A stretch of DNA of 49,181 bases from Arthrobacter wenxiniae (GCF_013376105.1 NZ_JAAMFM010000032.1:1-49181), one strand, 5' to 3'; numbered from the stretch's first letter, positions 1 through 10,879 are shown. Made by a program: numbers and translations. Notes: generated from the sequence alone by a model not told the origin.

Positions 1-1
1 C

Positions 2-88
2 GCCCCACTCGCCCTGACCGTCTGGCGCGCCGTGACCAACAACTACGCTGACAACTGCAACCAAAACCCCGACGGCGTCGGCTGCTGA
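2..88 (+). CDS. C-terminal end of a protein truncated by the window edge
   Basis: A reading frame open from the left edge encodes 28 residues ending GVGC and a TGA stop. It begins hydrophobic (APLALTVW) and turns polar and Asn-rich, which could be the last membrane segment and tail of a membrane protein. Codon use is GC-rich as expected for coding DNA here. It converges on guaB3. Too little remains to assign a family. Confidence 0.45.
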   Translation, partial: APLALTVWRAVTNNYADNCNQNPDGVGC

Positions 89-145
89 ACCCCGCCAATC
101 CGCCGCGGCCGGAACAAACTCCGGCCGTAAAACGCGCAAGAAAAA

Positions 146-174
146 GCGCCCCGGTCCGCAACGAACCGGGGCGC
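146..174 (-). terminator. Rho-independent terminator of guaB3
   Basis: A perfect 10-bp GC-rich stem (146-155 paired with 165-174) with a 9-nt loop. Read on the minus strand it is followed by TTTTTC, and it lies 16 nt beyond the guaB3 stop. It could also stop the plus-strand gene ending at 88. Confidence 0.8.
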
Positions 175-190
175 CCCAAAACGAACAAAA

Positions 191-1315
191 CTACGGTGAA
201 ACCAGCACCTCGACGCGCTGGAACTCCTTCAGGTCCGAGTAGCCCGTGGTGGCCATCGAACGGCGCAGCGCCCCGATGAGGTTGGAGGCGCCGTCGGCCG
301 TGTGGGCCGGGCCGTGCAGCACCTCGGCCAGCGTTCCCACCGTGCCCATTCTCACCCGGTGGCCGCGCGGCAGCTCCTGGTGGTGCGCCTCCGCGCCCCA
401 GTGCCAGCCCTGGCCGGGGGCCTCGGACGCGCGGGAAAGCGCGGCGCCGAGCATGACGGCGTCGGCCCCCATGGCGATCGCCTTGACGATGTCGCCGCTG
501 GAGCCCATGCCGCCGTCGGCAATGACGTGCACGTAGCGTCCGCCCGACTCATCCATGTAGTCCCGGCGCGCCGCGGCAACGTCGGAGATGGCGCTGGCCA
601 TGGGAGAGCGGATGCCCAGGGCGCGCCGGGTGGTGGTGGACGCGCCGCCACCAAAGCCGACCAGCACGCCGGCCGCCCCGGTGCGCATGAGGTGCAGCGC
701 CGGCGTGTAGCCGGCGGCGCCTCCCACAATGACGGGCACGTCAAGCTCGTAGATGAACTGCTTGAGGTTCAGCGGCTCCGTGGACTTGGACACGTGCTCC
801 GCGGAGACCGTGGTCCCGCGAATCACGAAGATGTCCACGCCGGCCGCCACCACGGTCTTGTAGAACTCCTGCGTGCGCCCCGGCGTCAGCGATCCGGCCA
901 CCGTCACGCCGGAGGCGCGGATTTCGGCCAGCCGCTGCGTGATCAGCTCCGGCTGGACAGGCGCGCTGTACAGCTGCTGCATGCGAAGCGTGGATTCCGG
1001 ATCCACCACGGATCCCTCAAGCCGGGCGATCTCGTCCAGCACCGGCTGCGGGTCCTCGTACCGGGTCCACAGGCCTTCCAGGTCCAGGACGCCCAGTCCG
1101 CCGAGTTTGCCCAGGGCAATGGCGGTTTCCGGCGACATGACCGAGTCCATGGGCGCGCCGATGACGGGCGTCTCAAACTGGTAGGCATCGATCTGCCACT
1201 TGACGGAAACATCCTTGGGGTCGCGCGTCCTTCGGGACGGGACAATCGCAATGTCATCCAATGAGTAGGCACGACGCCCACGCTTGCCACGGCCGATCTC
1301 AATCTCATAAGTCAC
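191..1315 (-). CDS. guaB3: GuaB3-family IMP dehydrogenase-like protein
   Basis: This 374-residue protein belongs to the IMP dehydrogenase/GMP reductase family, actinobacterial GuaB3 branch. It has the TIM-barrel signatures: phosphate-binding GGAAGY, the VIADGGMGSSGD loop and the GADAVMLG strand. It has no CBS (Bateman) insert, unlike the neighbouring guaB. Where true IMPDH has the loop GPGSICTTR with the catalytic cysteine, this protein reads GFGGGASTTTR, so the cysteine is absent; this is typical of GuaB3 and makes classical IMPDH chemistry doubtful. The start is GTG, chosen because a TAGGCT -10 box ends 6 nt before it, implying a leaderless transcript. Family assignment is firm; the reaction is not established from sequence. 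Confidence 0.93.
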   Translation of the reverse strand: MTYEIEIGRGKRGRRAYSLDDIAIVPSRRTRDPKDVSVKWQIDAYQFETPVIGAPMDSVMSPETAIALGKLGGLGVLDLEGLWTRYEDPQPVLDEIARLEGSVVDPESTLRMQQLYSAPVQPELITQRLAEIRASGVTVAGSLTPGRTQEFYKTVVAAGVDIFVIRGTTVSAEHVSKSTEPLNLKQFIYELDVPVIVGGAAGYTPALHLMRTGAAGVLVGFGGGASTTTRRALGIRSPMASAISDVAAARRDYMDESGGRYVHVIADGGMGSSGDIVKAIAMGADAVMLGAALSRASEAPGQGWHWGAEAHHQELPRGHRVRMGTVGTLAEVLHGPAHTADGASNLIGALRRSMATTGYSDLKEFQRVEVLVSP

Positions 1316-1321
1316 GCCCCC

Positions 1322-1327
1322 AGCCTA
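1322..1327 (-). promoter_or_regulatory. -10 box of leaderless guaB3 promoter
   Basis: TAGGCT on the minus strand, then 6 nt (GGGGGC), then the GTG start, which places transcription start at the first base of the codon. Confidence 0.6.
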
Positions 1328-1348
1328 TCCCAGCAACCCCTGCCGCCC

Positions 1349-1720
1349 TCAAAGCCCCCAGCGCCGCAGCGTTTGGGCCGCCCCAGCGTCCAAGCCGGCC
1401 ATCGCCTCCACGGCGGCGGCCATGGCGCCGAAGTCCGGATCACCGGGCGCCCCGATCAGGCCCGCCAGGCGGTCCCAGTGGGCTCCGAGGTGCTGGTGCG
1501 GGGCCGCCGCGTCATCAAGGATGGAAGGCGCGACGCCGTCTCCCCCGCCCGCCGTCAGCGCCACCTCGCGCAGGAATCGGGCACACAACGCCCGCAGCGC
1601 CAAGACCATGGAGTCCCCCGGCACAGCGCCGAAATACCTGTCCTCCACCTTGAACAACGTCATCGCGCACGCCCGGCGGAACGGTCCCGACAGCGAACAA
1701 TTCGGGTCGCAGTGGAACAA
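1349..1720 (-). CDS. small conserved-looking protein of unknown function
   Basis: I do not recognise this family. The frame shows strong third-position GC bias and a protein-like sequence with a Cys-rich start (HCDPNC, then RRAC) and a helical Ala-rich C-terminus ending LRRWGL. It lies 33 bp upstream of guaB3 on the same strand. The start is uncertain: a TTG at 1720 keeps the Cys motif, while an ATG at 1663 (MTLFKV) gives about 104 residues; neither has a good ribosome binding site. A 30-bp direct repeat begins 6 bp upstream of the TTG, so the original 5' end or promoter may have been altered by that duplication. It may also be a 5'-damaged gene. Confidence 0.5.
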   Translation of the reverse strand: MFHCDPNCSLSGPFRRACAMTLFKVEDRYFGAVPGDSMVLALRALCARFLREVALTAGGGDGVAPSILDDAAAPHQHLGAHWDRLAGLIGAPGDPDFGAMAAAVEAMAGLDAGAAQTLRRWGL

Positions 1721-1725
1721 CTGGA

Positions 1726-1810
1726 TGCGCTCGGCCGGGGCCCCTCGGCCGGTAGCGCCTGCCGTCCTCCCCCGCCTCGCTGCGCTCGGCCGGGGCCCCT
1801 CGGCCGGTAG
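1726..1810. repeat. 30-bp direct repeat, two identical copies 55 bp apart
   Basis: The 30-bp block beginning TGCGCTCGGCCGGGGC occurs at 1726-1755 and again, identically, at 1781-1810, separated by a 25-bp GC-rich spacer. It fills the divergent promoter region between the genes at 1349 and 1821. The second copy ends in TAG, which starts the TAGGCT -10 box of the rightward gene; the first copy ends in TAGCGC and so lacks that box. Confidence 0.9.
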
Positions 1811-1813
1811 GCT
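1808..1813 (+). promoter_or_regulatory. -10 box of leaderless promoter for the gene at 1821
   Basis: TAGGCT followed by 7 nt and the ATG; no Shine-Dalgarno is present, so the transcript is probably leaderless. Confidence 0.55.
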
Positions 1814-1820
1814 TGGGCGC

Positions 1821-2438
1821 ATGAGCGAAACTGAGCTGCGCATGACTGACCACGAACTGCTCGCCCTGCTGTCCATGACGCCCACGGAATCAGCTGCCAC
1901 CACGTTGGGACTGTTCCACTTGGACCAGCACACCGGCAACGAGCTGCTTCAGAACGCGGGCCTCACCACATTGCTGGTCCGCGGGCTGGCGGAGCCACAG
2001 GGCGAGAGAATTCTTCCCGTTGAACGGTGCGCGGTGGTCGGCACAGTGCTGTCCCAGGCCCAGGAATGGCTGGAAATTTCGCTGACCACCCCCTCCACCC
2101 AACACGTCTTGTTTGCTGTCGGATCGAATGTTGGTGCCGTCCTGCTCAACTTGAGCCCTGTCGGGACGCATGAGATCCAACCCATCGAATCCGGCTCCGC
2201 CATGCTTACCCTGGGCCTCCACCTTTGCCGAGAATATTTGGCCGGCGCCGCCGAGGGGCTGCCCGCCACTGCAGTGGTCAAGCGCCTGCGCGCCGGCCAG
2301 GAACCCGTCATCGCCCAGCTGGCCGCCGTCGAAGCCGGTGACTGGACCCTCCGCTCCGGCGGCGAATCCGACTTTGTTGAGCAAACCGTTGCCCCGGACA
2401 CGGCCCTGGACCGCTTCGAGTCCGCCCTCAACGCGTGA
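1821..2438 (+). CDS. hypothetical protein (205 aa)
   Basis: A 205-residue soluble protein with good coding bias that I cannot place in a family. It starts MSETELRMTDHELLALL and is mixed alpha/beta, with no signal peptide, no membrane segments and no cysteine cluster. The central part (SLTTPSTQHVLFAVGSNVGAVLLNL) alternates hydrophobic strands, and the C-terminal half is helical (TAVVKRLRAGQEPVIAQLAAV). The ATG at 1821 is preferred over longer in-frame extensions because a TAGGCT box lies 7 nt upstream. It is divergent from the gene at 1349 and convergent with guaB across a strong hairpin. Confidence 0.75.
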   Translation: MSETELRMTDHELLALLSMTPTESAATTLGLFHLDQHTGNELLQNAGLTTLLVRGLAEPQGERILPVERCAVVGTVLSQAQEWLEISLTTPSTQHVLFAVGSNVGAVLLNLSPVGTHEIQPIESGSAMLTLGLHLCREYLAGAAEGLPATAVVKRLRAGQEPVIAQLAAVEAGDWTLRSGGESDFVEQTVAPDTALDRFESALNA

Positions 2439-2499
2439 CCGTCCGCGGCGCACGTGCCGGCTGTGCCGCCGCAGGGGACGTTCTCCAACGGGGCTCGGG

Positions 2500-2550
2500 C
2501 ACGACGGCGGTCCCGCACCTTGGCTGCCAGGGCGCGGGACCGCCGTCGTG
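2500..2550. terminator. bidirectional hairpin terminator between the gene at 1821 and guaB
   Basis: A perfect 17-bp inverted repeat (2500-2516 with 2534-2550) encloses a 17-nt loop in the convergent gap. There is no clear U-run, so the call rests on stem strength and location. Confidence 0.7.
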
Positions 2551-2575
2551 CTGGAAAGGCCCTCGCGGCCGTGGA

Positions 2576-4183
<1,608 letters not shown>

Positions 4184-4585
4184 AAACGAAACCGGCAATG
4201 CCCCTATTCCCCGCCGGGGCCGTGGCAGAGGCCACAGTTGGCGGACCACGCGCGGGCTCATTCGCCCCACTTGGCGGCGGCGGGCAGCCGCGTTCCACGT
4301 CCGGGGCCACGCACTTTTCCTCGATCCGGGTCAGGCGGTTTTCATCGGGATGCACCACGGCGCTGCCCTGCTGCGCCGCAGGGAGGCGCGGGCCGCCTCG
4401 TCCGTTATCACAGGAACAGCCTTCTGCGCCCACCCTCGCCACACAGGGTTCCAGTCGACATGCCATGGCAGTTTGGGGTTGTCTGCGCCGTCACCGACGG
4501 CAGCAAGCTCCTGTCCCACGCCGCCAATCGTGCCCCGTTCGGGGGCGTTAAGGGTGCCGGCCCGCTCGCCGGCGCCAGTGTCTCG
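4184..4585. other. intergenic stretch with no convincing gene
   Basis: About 400 bp between the guaB and DUF389 promoters. Several short overlapping frames exist on both strands. Two minus-strand frames (4331-4612 and 4077-4466) contain protein-like runs but switch frame, lack a start signal and match no family I know. A decayed minus-strand gene is possible but not demonstrated. Confidence 0.4.
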
Positions 4586-4591
4586 TAGAAT
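4586..4591 (+). promoter_or_regulatory. probable -10 box for the DUF389 gene
   Basis: TAGAAT 35 nt upstream of the ATG at 4627, in a region otherwise GC-rich. Confidence 0.45.
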
Positions 4592-4626
4592 CTGTCCCAC
4601 ACCCGACGGCAAGCAAAAGGAATCCG

Positions 4627-5625
4627 ATGGCCCTGCAAATACGCATTGTTGTCCCCTCCTCCCTCACCGGGGCCGTGGTGTCCATGGCCCGCGACCATTC
4701 GGGTGTCTCAGAAATCTCGGTGCTGAGGGGCGCATCCATGGTGCCTGCCGGTGACGTCATTGTTCTGCAGGCCGTTCGCGAAAGCGTGGAGACGCTTCTG
4801 CAAAAACTGCACACCTTCAACATCGCCACGGTTGGTTCCGTCAGCGTCACGGCCCCCGAGCTGGTCATCTCCGATCGGCTGGACGCGGCCGAGGACGGAG
4901 CGGCCGGAGACGGGGCCGACGCCATCATCTGGGATGAGGTGGAGCAGGACACCAGCGACGACTCCAAGCTGACGTGGAGCTACCTGGCGTTCCTGGCCAT
5001 CGCCGTCCAACTGGCAGGGATCGGCATCATCACGGATTCCACCATTGCCATTGTCGGGGCCATGGTGGTGGGGCCGGAGTTTGGCCCCCTCGCCGGGCTG
5101 GCCCTGGCCCTGGTGGACCGGCGATGGAAGCTTGCCAGAAGGGCCGCAACGGCCCTTTGCGTTGGGTTTCCCGTGGCGATGGTCCTGACAGGCGTTGCAA
5201 CGGTCGCGTCCATCTGGCTGGGCCTGTTCAATCCGGCCGATGTCCTCGGCAACAACCGGGCCACGGAGTTCATCTACCACCCCGGCCCCTATTCCTTCAT
5301 CGTGGCGGTGCTGGCCGGAGCGGCAGGCATGCTGTCCCTCATCGGCAAGAAGTCCGCGGCCCTGGTGGGGGTGTTCATTTCGGTCACCACCGTCCCGGCC
5401 GCAGGATACGTTGCCGTGGCGCTGGTGCTGGGCGAGCCGGGCAGGGCCGGCGGTTCCGCGTTGCAGCTGCTCCTGAACGTGGCCGGCATTGTCATAAGCG
5501 CGGCCGCGGTGCTGCTCGCCTACCGTCTGGTTCGACGCCGGCGCCCGGCACCCACGCGCTACTCGGCGGAGCACGCGCAAATGGCCATTGGCGGCGTGGG
5601 GGCTCGCAGCGCGTTCCGGCGCTGA
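4627..5625 (+). CDS. DUF389-family integral membrane protein
   Basis: The 332-residue protein has an N-terminal cytosolic alpha/beta domain (about residues 1-85) and an acidic linker (AAEDGAAGDGAD). About six membrane segments follow from residue 117. They include the family's conserved TM region (GIGIITDSTIAIVGAMVVGPEFGPLAGLALAL), with the MVVGPEFGP motif typical of DUF389. The tail is basic (RLVRRRRPAP). The molecular function of DUF389 is unknown to me. Start: ATG with AAAAGGA 7 nt upstream. A P-type metal ATPase begins 80 bp downstream on the same strand, so co-expression is possible. Confidence 0.88.
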   Translation: MALQIRIVVPSSLTGAVVSMARDHSGVSEISVLRGASMVPAGDVIVLQAVRESVETLLQKLHTFNIATVGSVSVTAPELVISDRLDAAEDGAAGDGADAIIWDEVEQDTSDDSKLTWSYLAFLAIAVQLAGIGIITDSTIAIVGAMVVGPEFGPLAGLALALVDRRWKLARRAATALCVGFPVAMVLTGVATVASIWLGLFNPADVLGNNRATEFIYHPGPYSFIVAVLAGAAGMLSLIGKKSAALVGVFISVTTVPAAGYVAVALVLGEPGRAGGSALQLLLNVAGIVISAAAVLLAYRLVRRRRPAPTRYSAEHAQMAIGGVGARSAFRR

Positions 5626-5705
5626 CCACGTAAAGGTCCTGTGCGGGCGTTCCGGGCCAGGCGGGGCACTTGGTCCGGGACCGATCCTGGGGCAGAGTTG
5701 GGTGC

Positions 5706-7619
5706 ATGGACGACTCCGGACGACCCGCCGTGGACACCCCCGCGCAGGATCAAGCTGGCCGCACCCTGACGGCGGCTTCGCCGCGGCAGCCTGTTGGAAC
5801 AGCACTTCGGCGCTACCCGATCGTCGCCTTGACGATCGGTGCCGGCATGGTCGTGGCGGGGCTGATGCTGGCCGGACAGGAACCCGCGGCCCGCTGGGTT
5901 GCCAGTGCCTTCGCCCTGTCCGTGGCCGCCTTCCAGTCCGTCGGCATGGTCCGGGGCATCCTGAAAGGGCGCTGGGGCATTGATGTCCTCGCCGTCACCG
6001 CCATTGTGGCGACCGTGGTCGTGGGCGAATACATCGCGTCCCTGATCATTGTCCTGATGCTTTCCGGCGGAGCGGCGCTGGAAGATTTTGCGGCCGGCCG
6101 GGCCACCAGGGAGCTGACGTCCCTGCTGGCACGGGCACCACGGACGGCACACCGGGAAAACCCCGGCGGGGGCACCACCGACATCCCCATTGGAGCGGTC
6201 GAGGTGGGCGAGGTCCTGTTGGTACGGCCCTCCGAAGTCGTGCCCGTTGATGCGGTCCTGCTCTCCGGCCCGGCCGTGTTTGACGAGTCGGCGCTCACGG
6301 GGGAAAGCCTGCCGGTGGAGCGCCAAACAGACAGCCCCGTGTCCAGCGGCGTCCTCAACGGCCCCGCGGCGGTGCGTGTCAGGGCCGTCGCGCGCGAAGA
6401 GGACTCCCAATACAGCCGCATCATTGCACTTGTGCGCGAAGCGGCCGGGAGCCGAGCCCCCGTGGTGCGGTTGGCGGACAGGTACGCTGTGCCGTTCACC
6501 GCCCTCGCCCTGGCGCTGGCGGCCGCTGCCTGGTACCTGAGCGGGGACGCTGCCCGCTTTGCCGAGGTCCTTGTTGTCGCGACCCCCTGCCCCCTGCTGA
6601 TCGCGGCGCCCGTGGCTTTCCTCGGGGGCATGAGCCGCGCGGCCAGGGCGGGGATCATTGTCAAGGGCGGCGGCACCCTGGAACAGCTCTCCCGTGTCGG
6701 GACCGCGGCGTTCGACAAGACCGGAACGCTCACGGGCGGCAAACCCACCCTGGAGGAGATCCGCAGCACCTCCCTGGCGCCCGGCGAAATGATGGCACTG
6801 GCAGCTTCGGCCGAGCAGTATTCCTCGCACGTGCTCGCGGCCGCCGTGGTTGCCGAGGCCCGGAGCCGCGGCCTGGCACTGGAAACCACAGAGACCGCCA
6901 CCGAGCATGCCACCAACGGTGTCAGTGCGGTTTTCAGCGGCCGCCAGGTGCTGGTCGGGAAAGAGGCATTCGTGGCGGGAAGGGCGGCCGGGGTCGAACC
7001 GGCGGTTCTGGCACCCGGGCAGATGGCCGTCTACGTGGCGGTCGACGGGGCCTTTGCCGGCACACTCATCATGCGTGATCCGCTGCGCCCGGAGGTACCG
7101 GACACGCTGTCCGCGCTGCGCGCCTTGGGTGTTGCCGAAACCGTGATGCTCACCGGAGACGCTGCGGCCACTGCGCAGTTCATCGCCACGGAGGCCGGCA
7201 TCACGCGGGTGGAGGCAGGCCTCCTGCCGGAGGACAAGGTGCGGCTGCTTCACGCGCTGCCCCGGCGCCTGGTGATGATGGTGGGCGACGGCGTCAACGA
7301 TGCGCCGGTCCTGGCTGCAGCGGATGTCGGCATAGCAATGGGGGCCAGGGGGTCAACCGCCGCCAGCGAATCCGCGGACATCGTCATCATGCTCGATGAC
7401 CTCGGCAAGGTCGCCGAGTCGGTCCGGATCGGTCGGCGCACGGTGCGGATCGCCGTCGAGAGCATCTGGATCGGCATCAGCCTCAGCGTCGCCCTCATGG
7501 TCCTGGCCGCCGTCGGACACATTCCGGCCGTGGCGGGTGCACTCTCACAGGAGGCCGTTGACCTTGCCACGATCCTCAACGCCCTCCGGGCCCTCACTCC
7601 CGGCCGACAACGCCACTAA
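5706..7619 (+). CDS. heavy-metal-type (P1B-like) cation-transporting ATPase
   Basis: ATP-driven cation pump of about 637 residues with eight predicted membrane segments and no N-terminal metal-binding domain. Visible motifs in order: actuator TGES, intramembrane TPCPLL (Cys295) in the CPx position, phosphorylation site DKTGTLTGG (Asp337), and the hinge GDGVNDAPVLAAADVGIAMG. The HP dipeptide that defines most CPx-ATPases is replaced: the expected SSHPLA reads SSHVLA, keeping His but not Pro. Metal specificity cannot be read from TPC alone. The ATG at 5706 is chosen over an upstream in-frame GTG, since the extra residues look like non-coding DNA. It lies 80 bp after the DUF389 gene and converges on groEL. 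Confidence 0.93.
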   Translation: MDDSGRPAVDTPAQDQAGRTLTAASPRQPVGTALRRYPIVALTIGAGMVVAGLMLAGQEPAARWVASAFALSVAAFQSVGMVRGILKGRWGIDVLAVTAIVATVVVGEYIASLIIVLMLSGGAALEDFAAGRATRELTSLLARAPRTAHRENPGGGTTDIPIGAVEVGEVLLVRPSEVVPVDAVLLSGPAVFDESALTGESLPVERQTDSPVSSGVLNGPAAVRVRAVAREEDSQYSRIIALVREAAGSRAPVVRLADRYAVPFTALALALAAAAWYLSGDAARFAEVLVVATPCPLLIAAPVAFLGGMSRAARAGIIVKGGGTLEQLSRVGTAAFDKTGTLTGGKPTLEEIRSTSLAPGEMMALAASAEQYSSHVLAAAVVAEARSRGLALETTETATEHATNGVSAVFSGRQVLVGKEAFVAGRAAGVEPAVLAPGQMAVYVAVDGAFAGTLIMRDPLRPEVPDTLSALRALGVAETVMLTGDAAATAQFIATEAGITRVEAGLLPEDKVRLLHALPRRLVMMVGDGVNDAPVLAAADVGIAMGARGSTAASESADIVIMLDDLGKVAESVRIGRRTVRIAVESIWIGISLSVALMVLAAVGHIPAVAGALSQEAVDLATILNALRALTPGRQRH

Positions 7620-7625
7620 GCGCAA

Positions 7626-7691
7626 AATTGCCGCCGTTCCCGCAATTTGCCGTCGTTATATCGGTGGCATATTGCGGGAACGGCGGCAATT
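7626..7691. terminator. 21-bp inverted repeat, bidirectional terminator of the ATPase gene and groEL
   Basis: Left arm 7626-7646 and right arm 7671-7691 are perfect complements (AATTGCCGCCGTTCCCGCAAT) around a 24-nt loop. It sits 6 bp after the ATPase stop and 27 bp before the groEL stop, exactly between convergent genes. The GGCGGCAATT core also occurs in the terminator between mscL and glmM. Confidence 0.75.
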
Positions 7692-7718
7692 CTCAAGCTG
7701 GCCCCAACGAAGCGTTGG

Positions 7719-9338
<1,620 letters not shown>

Positions 9339-9344
9339 TCACGC

Positions 9345-9390
9345 AAAGGCCCCGCGACGCGACCGTGTCCGGTCCCGGGCGCGGGGCTTT
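9345..9390 (-). promoter_or_regulatory. intercistronic hairpin between groES and groEL
   Basis: Arms 9345-9356 (AAAGGCCCCGCG) and 9380-9390 (CGCGGGGCTTT) pair over 11 bp with one bulge. On the minus strand the stem is followed by TTTGCG. It could be an mRNA processing/stability element or a partial terminator. Confidence 0.5.
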
Positions 9391-9400
9391 CACAAAGTGG

Positions 9401-9697
9401 TTACTTGACGACGATGGCCAGCACGTCACGGGCCGAAAGCACCAGCAGCTCTTCGCCGCCGGTCTTTACTTCGGTTCCACCGTACTTGGAGTAGATGACG
9501 ACGTCGCCGACGGCAACATCGATCGGGACGCGGTTGCCGTTGTCGTCAACGCGGCCGGGGCCCACTGCCACAACTTCGCCCTCCTGGGGCTTTTCCTTGG
9601 CAGTGTCCGGGATGACCAGCCCGGAAGCGGTGGTCTGCTCTGCTTCGAGCTGGCGGACAACAATACGATCCTCAAGAGGCTTAATAGAGACCGACAC
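9401..9697 (-). CDS. groES: co-chaperonin GroES
   Basis: GroES forms the heptameric lid of the GroEL folding chamber. The 98-residue protein is full length: N-terminal [12 protein letters not shown], mobile-loop segment [13 protein letters not shown], roof region around [12 protein letters not shown] and C-terminal [10 protein letters not shown]. The start ATG has a GGGGAGG-type ribosome binding site upstream. It is the first gene of the groES-groEL operon, about 140 nt downstream of a -35/-10 promoter overlapped by two CIRCE operators. Confidence 0.98.
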   Translation of the reverse strand: MSVSIKPLEDRIVVRQLEAEQTTASGLVIPDTAKEKPQEGEVVAVGPGRVDDNGNRVPIDVAVGDVVIYSKYGGTEVKTGGEELLVLSARDVLAIVVK

Positions 9698-9815
9698 TCG
9701 GACCTCCCCTTCACATGAGTAAATTCTATGGATGGCTCAAGGACGCAAAGCCCAAGCGGGATCCCAACCGTCGTCGCGGTGCCGGTGATGATCCCCAGGC
9801 CAAGAGTCCAAGGTG

Positions 9816-9842
9816 TTAGCGCCCTCGGGGTGAGAGTGCTAA
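9816..9842. promoter_or_regulatory. CIRCE operator 1 (HrcA site), left arm degenerate
   Basis: TTAGCGCCC-N9-GAGTGCTAA against the consensus TTAGCACTC-N9-GAGTGCTAA: the right arm is perfect and the left arm has two mismatches. It lies just downstream of the groES -10 box. Confidence 0.8.
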
Positions 9843-9847
9843 CCCTG

Positions 9848-9877
9848 ACTCTATTGAATTGGTTAGCACTCGGTCAA
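9848..9877 (-). promoter_or_regulatory. groES promoter (-35 TTGACC, -10 TAGAGT)
   Basis: On the minus strand TTGACC and TAGAGT are separated by 18 nt. The -35 overlaps CIRCE 2, and the start region abuts CIRCE 1, consistent with HrcA repression. Confidence 0.7.
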
Positions 9878-9889
9878 GGCGAGTGCCAG
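9863..9889. promoter_or_regulatory. CIRCE operator 2 (HrcA site), right arm degenerate
   Basis: TTAGCACTC-N9-GAGTGCCAG: the left arm is perfect and the right arm has two mismatches. It overlaps the groES -35 box. Confidence 0.8.
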
Positions 9890-10006
9890 TACCAACCCCA
9901 AAATGTACGACGCCGGAGGGCCGGGTTTCGCTCTGGGCGCACCCGTCGCGGCGCGCCCGCAGGCGCACTATTGCCCGCGCGGCCCCGCAATGCAAGCATG
10001 GCTTGC

Positions 10007-10879
10007 ATGACACCCGGTGCACCGCCCGTCCAGGTCCGCGAGCTGGCCAAGTCCTACGGCGGCGCCAACGCCGTGGGCGGCATCAGCTTTGAGATTCACG
10101 AAGGCGAGACCTTTGCCCTGCTGGGTCCCAACGGAGCCGGCAAGAGCACCACCATCGAAATACTGGAGGGCTACCGAGACCGCAGCAGCGGGGAGGTCAG
10201 CGTGCTGGGCAAGGATCCGCAGCACGGCGGCCTTGATTGGAAGTCCCAGCTCGGGATCGTGCTGCAGTCCAGCGGGGAAAGCGGCAATGTCACCGTGCTG
10301 GAGCAGCTGAAGCATTTTGCCGGCTACTACCCGAACCCGCGCAACGTCGGCGAGGTCATCGAGGCCGTCGGCTTGGCGTCCCAGGCGAGGACCCGGATCG
10401 GCAGGCTGTCCGGCGGGCAGCGCCGCCGCGTGGACGTGGCCCTGGGCATCATCGGCCGGCCCAGGCTGCTGTTCCTGGACGAGCCCACCACAGGCTTCGA
10501 TCCGCAGGCACGGCACCAGTTTTGGGGGCTGGTCAACGGCCTCAAGGACGAAGGCACCACCATCCTGCTCACGACCCACTACCTGGACGAGGCCGCCACG
10601 CTGGCGGACCGCGCCGGCGTGATTGTCGGCGGACGGCTCGTGGACATCGGCCCGATCGACCAGATCGGCGGGCCCGGCGCCAAGGTGCCGATCGTGCGGT
10701 GGCGGCAGGACGGCGTCGTGCGTTCGGAGCGCACCAGCGCGCCGTCCGTGCTCGCGGCGCGGCTGTATGCCGAGGCCGGCCGCGAGGTCGAGGGGCTGGA
10801 AATCACCCGGCCCAGCCTCGAGGACATCTACCTGGACCTGGTGGGCGCCCACGCCGGAGCGGCGGAGGACGCGGCATGA
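10007..10879 (+). CDS. ABC transporter ATP-binding protein (drug/ABC-2 exporter type)
   Basis: ATPase subunit of an ABC-2-type exporter, about 290 residues. Walker A GPNGAGKST, Q-loop VLQSSG, signature LSGGQRRR, Walker B LLFLDEPTTGFD and the switch His (LLTTHYLDEA) are all present. A short C-terminal domain follows (residues about 215-290, ending AEDAA). The start is ATG at 10007; ATG at 9998 would add MAC. Neither has a clear ribosome binding site, and the longer frame back to 9728 runs through the CIRCE elements and is rejected. The stop overlaps the permease start in ATGA, so the two are translationally coupled. The substrate is unknown. Confidence 0.93.
   Translation: MTPGAPPVQVRELAKSYGGANAVGGISFEIHEGETFALLGPNGAGKSTTIEILEGYRDRSSGEVSVLGKDPQHGGLDWKSQLGIVLQSSGESGNVTVLEQLKHFAGYYPNPRNVGEVIEAVGLASQARTRIGRLSGGQRRRVDVALGIIGRPRLLFLDEPTTGFDPQARHQFWGLVNGLKDEGTTILLTTHYLDEAATLADRAGVIVGGRLVDIGPIDQIGGPGAKVPIVRWRQDGVVRSERTSAPSVLAARLYAEAGREVEGLEITRPSLEDIYLDLVGAHAGAAEDAA

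Noticed and set aside
4331-4612. A 93-codon minus-strand frame between guaB and the DUF389 gene
   Set aside because: It has no ribosome binding site or promoter, its sequence is unlike any family I know, and similar-quality frames overlap it on both strands.
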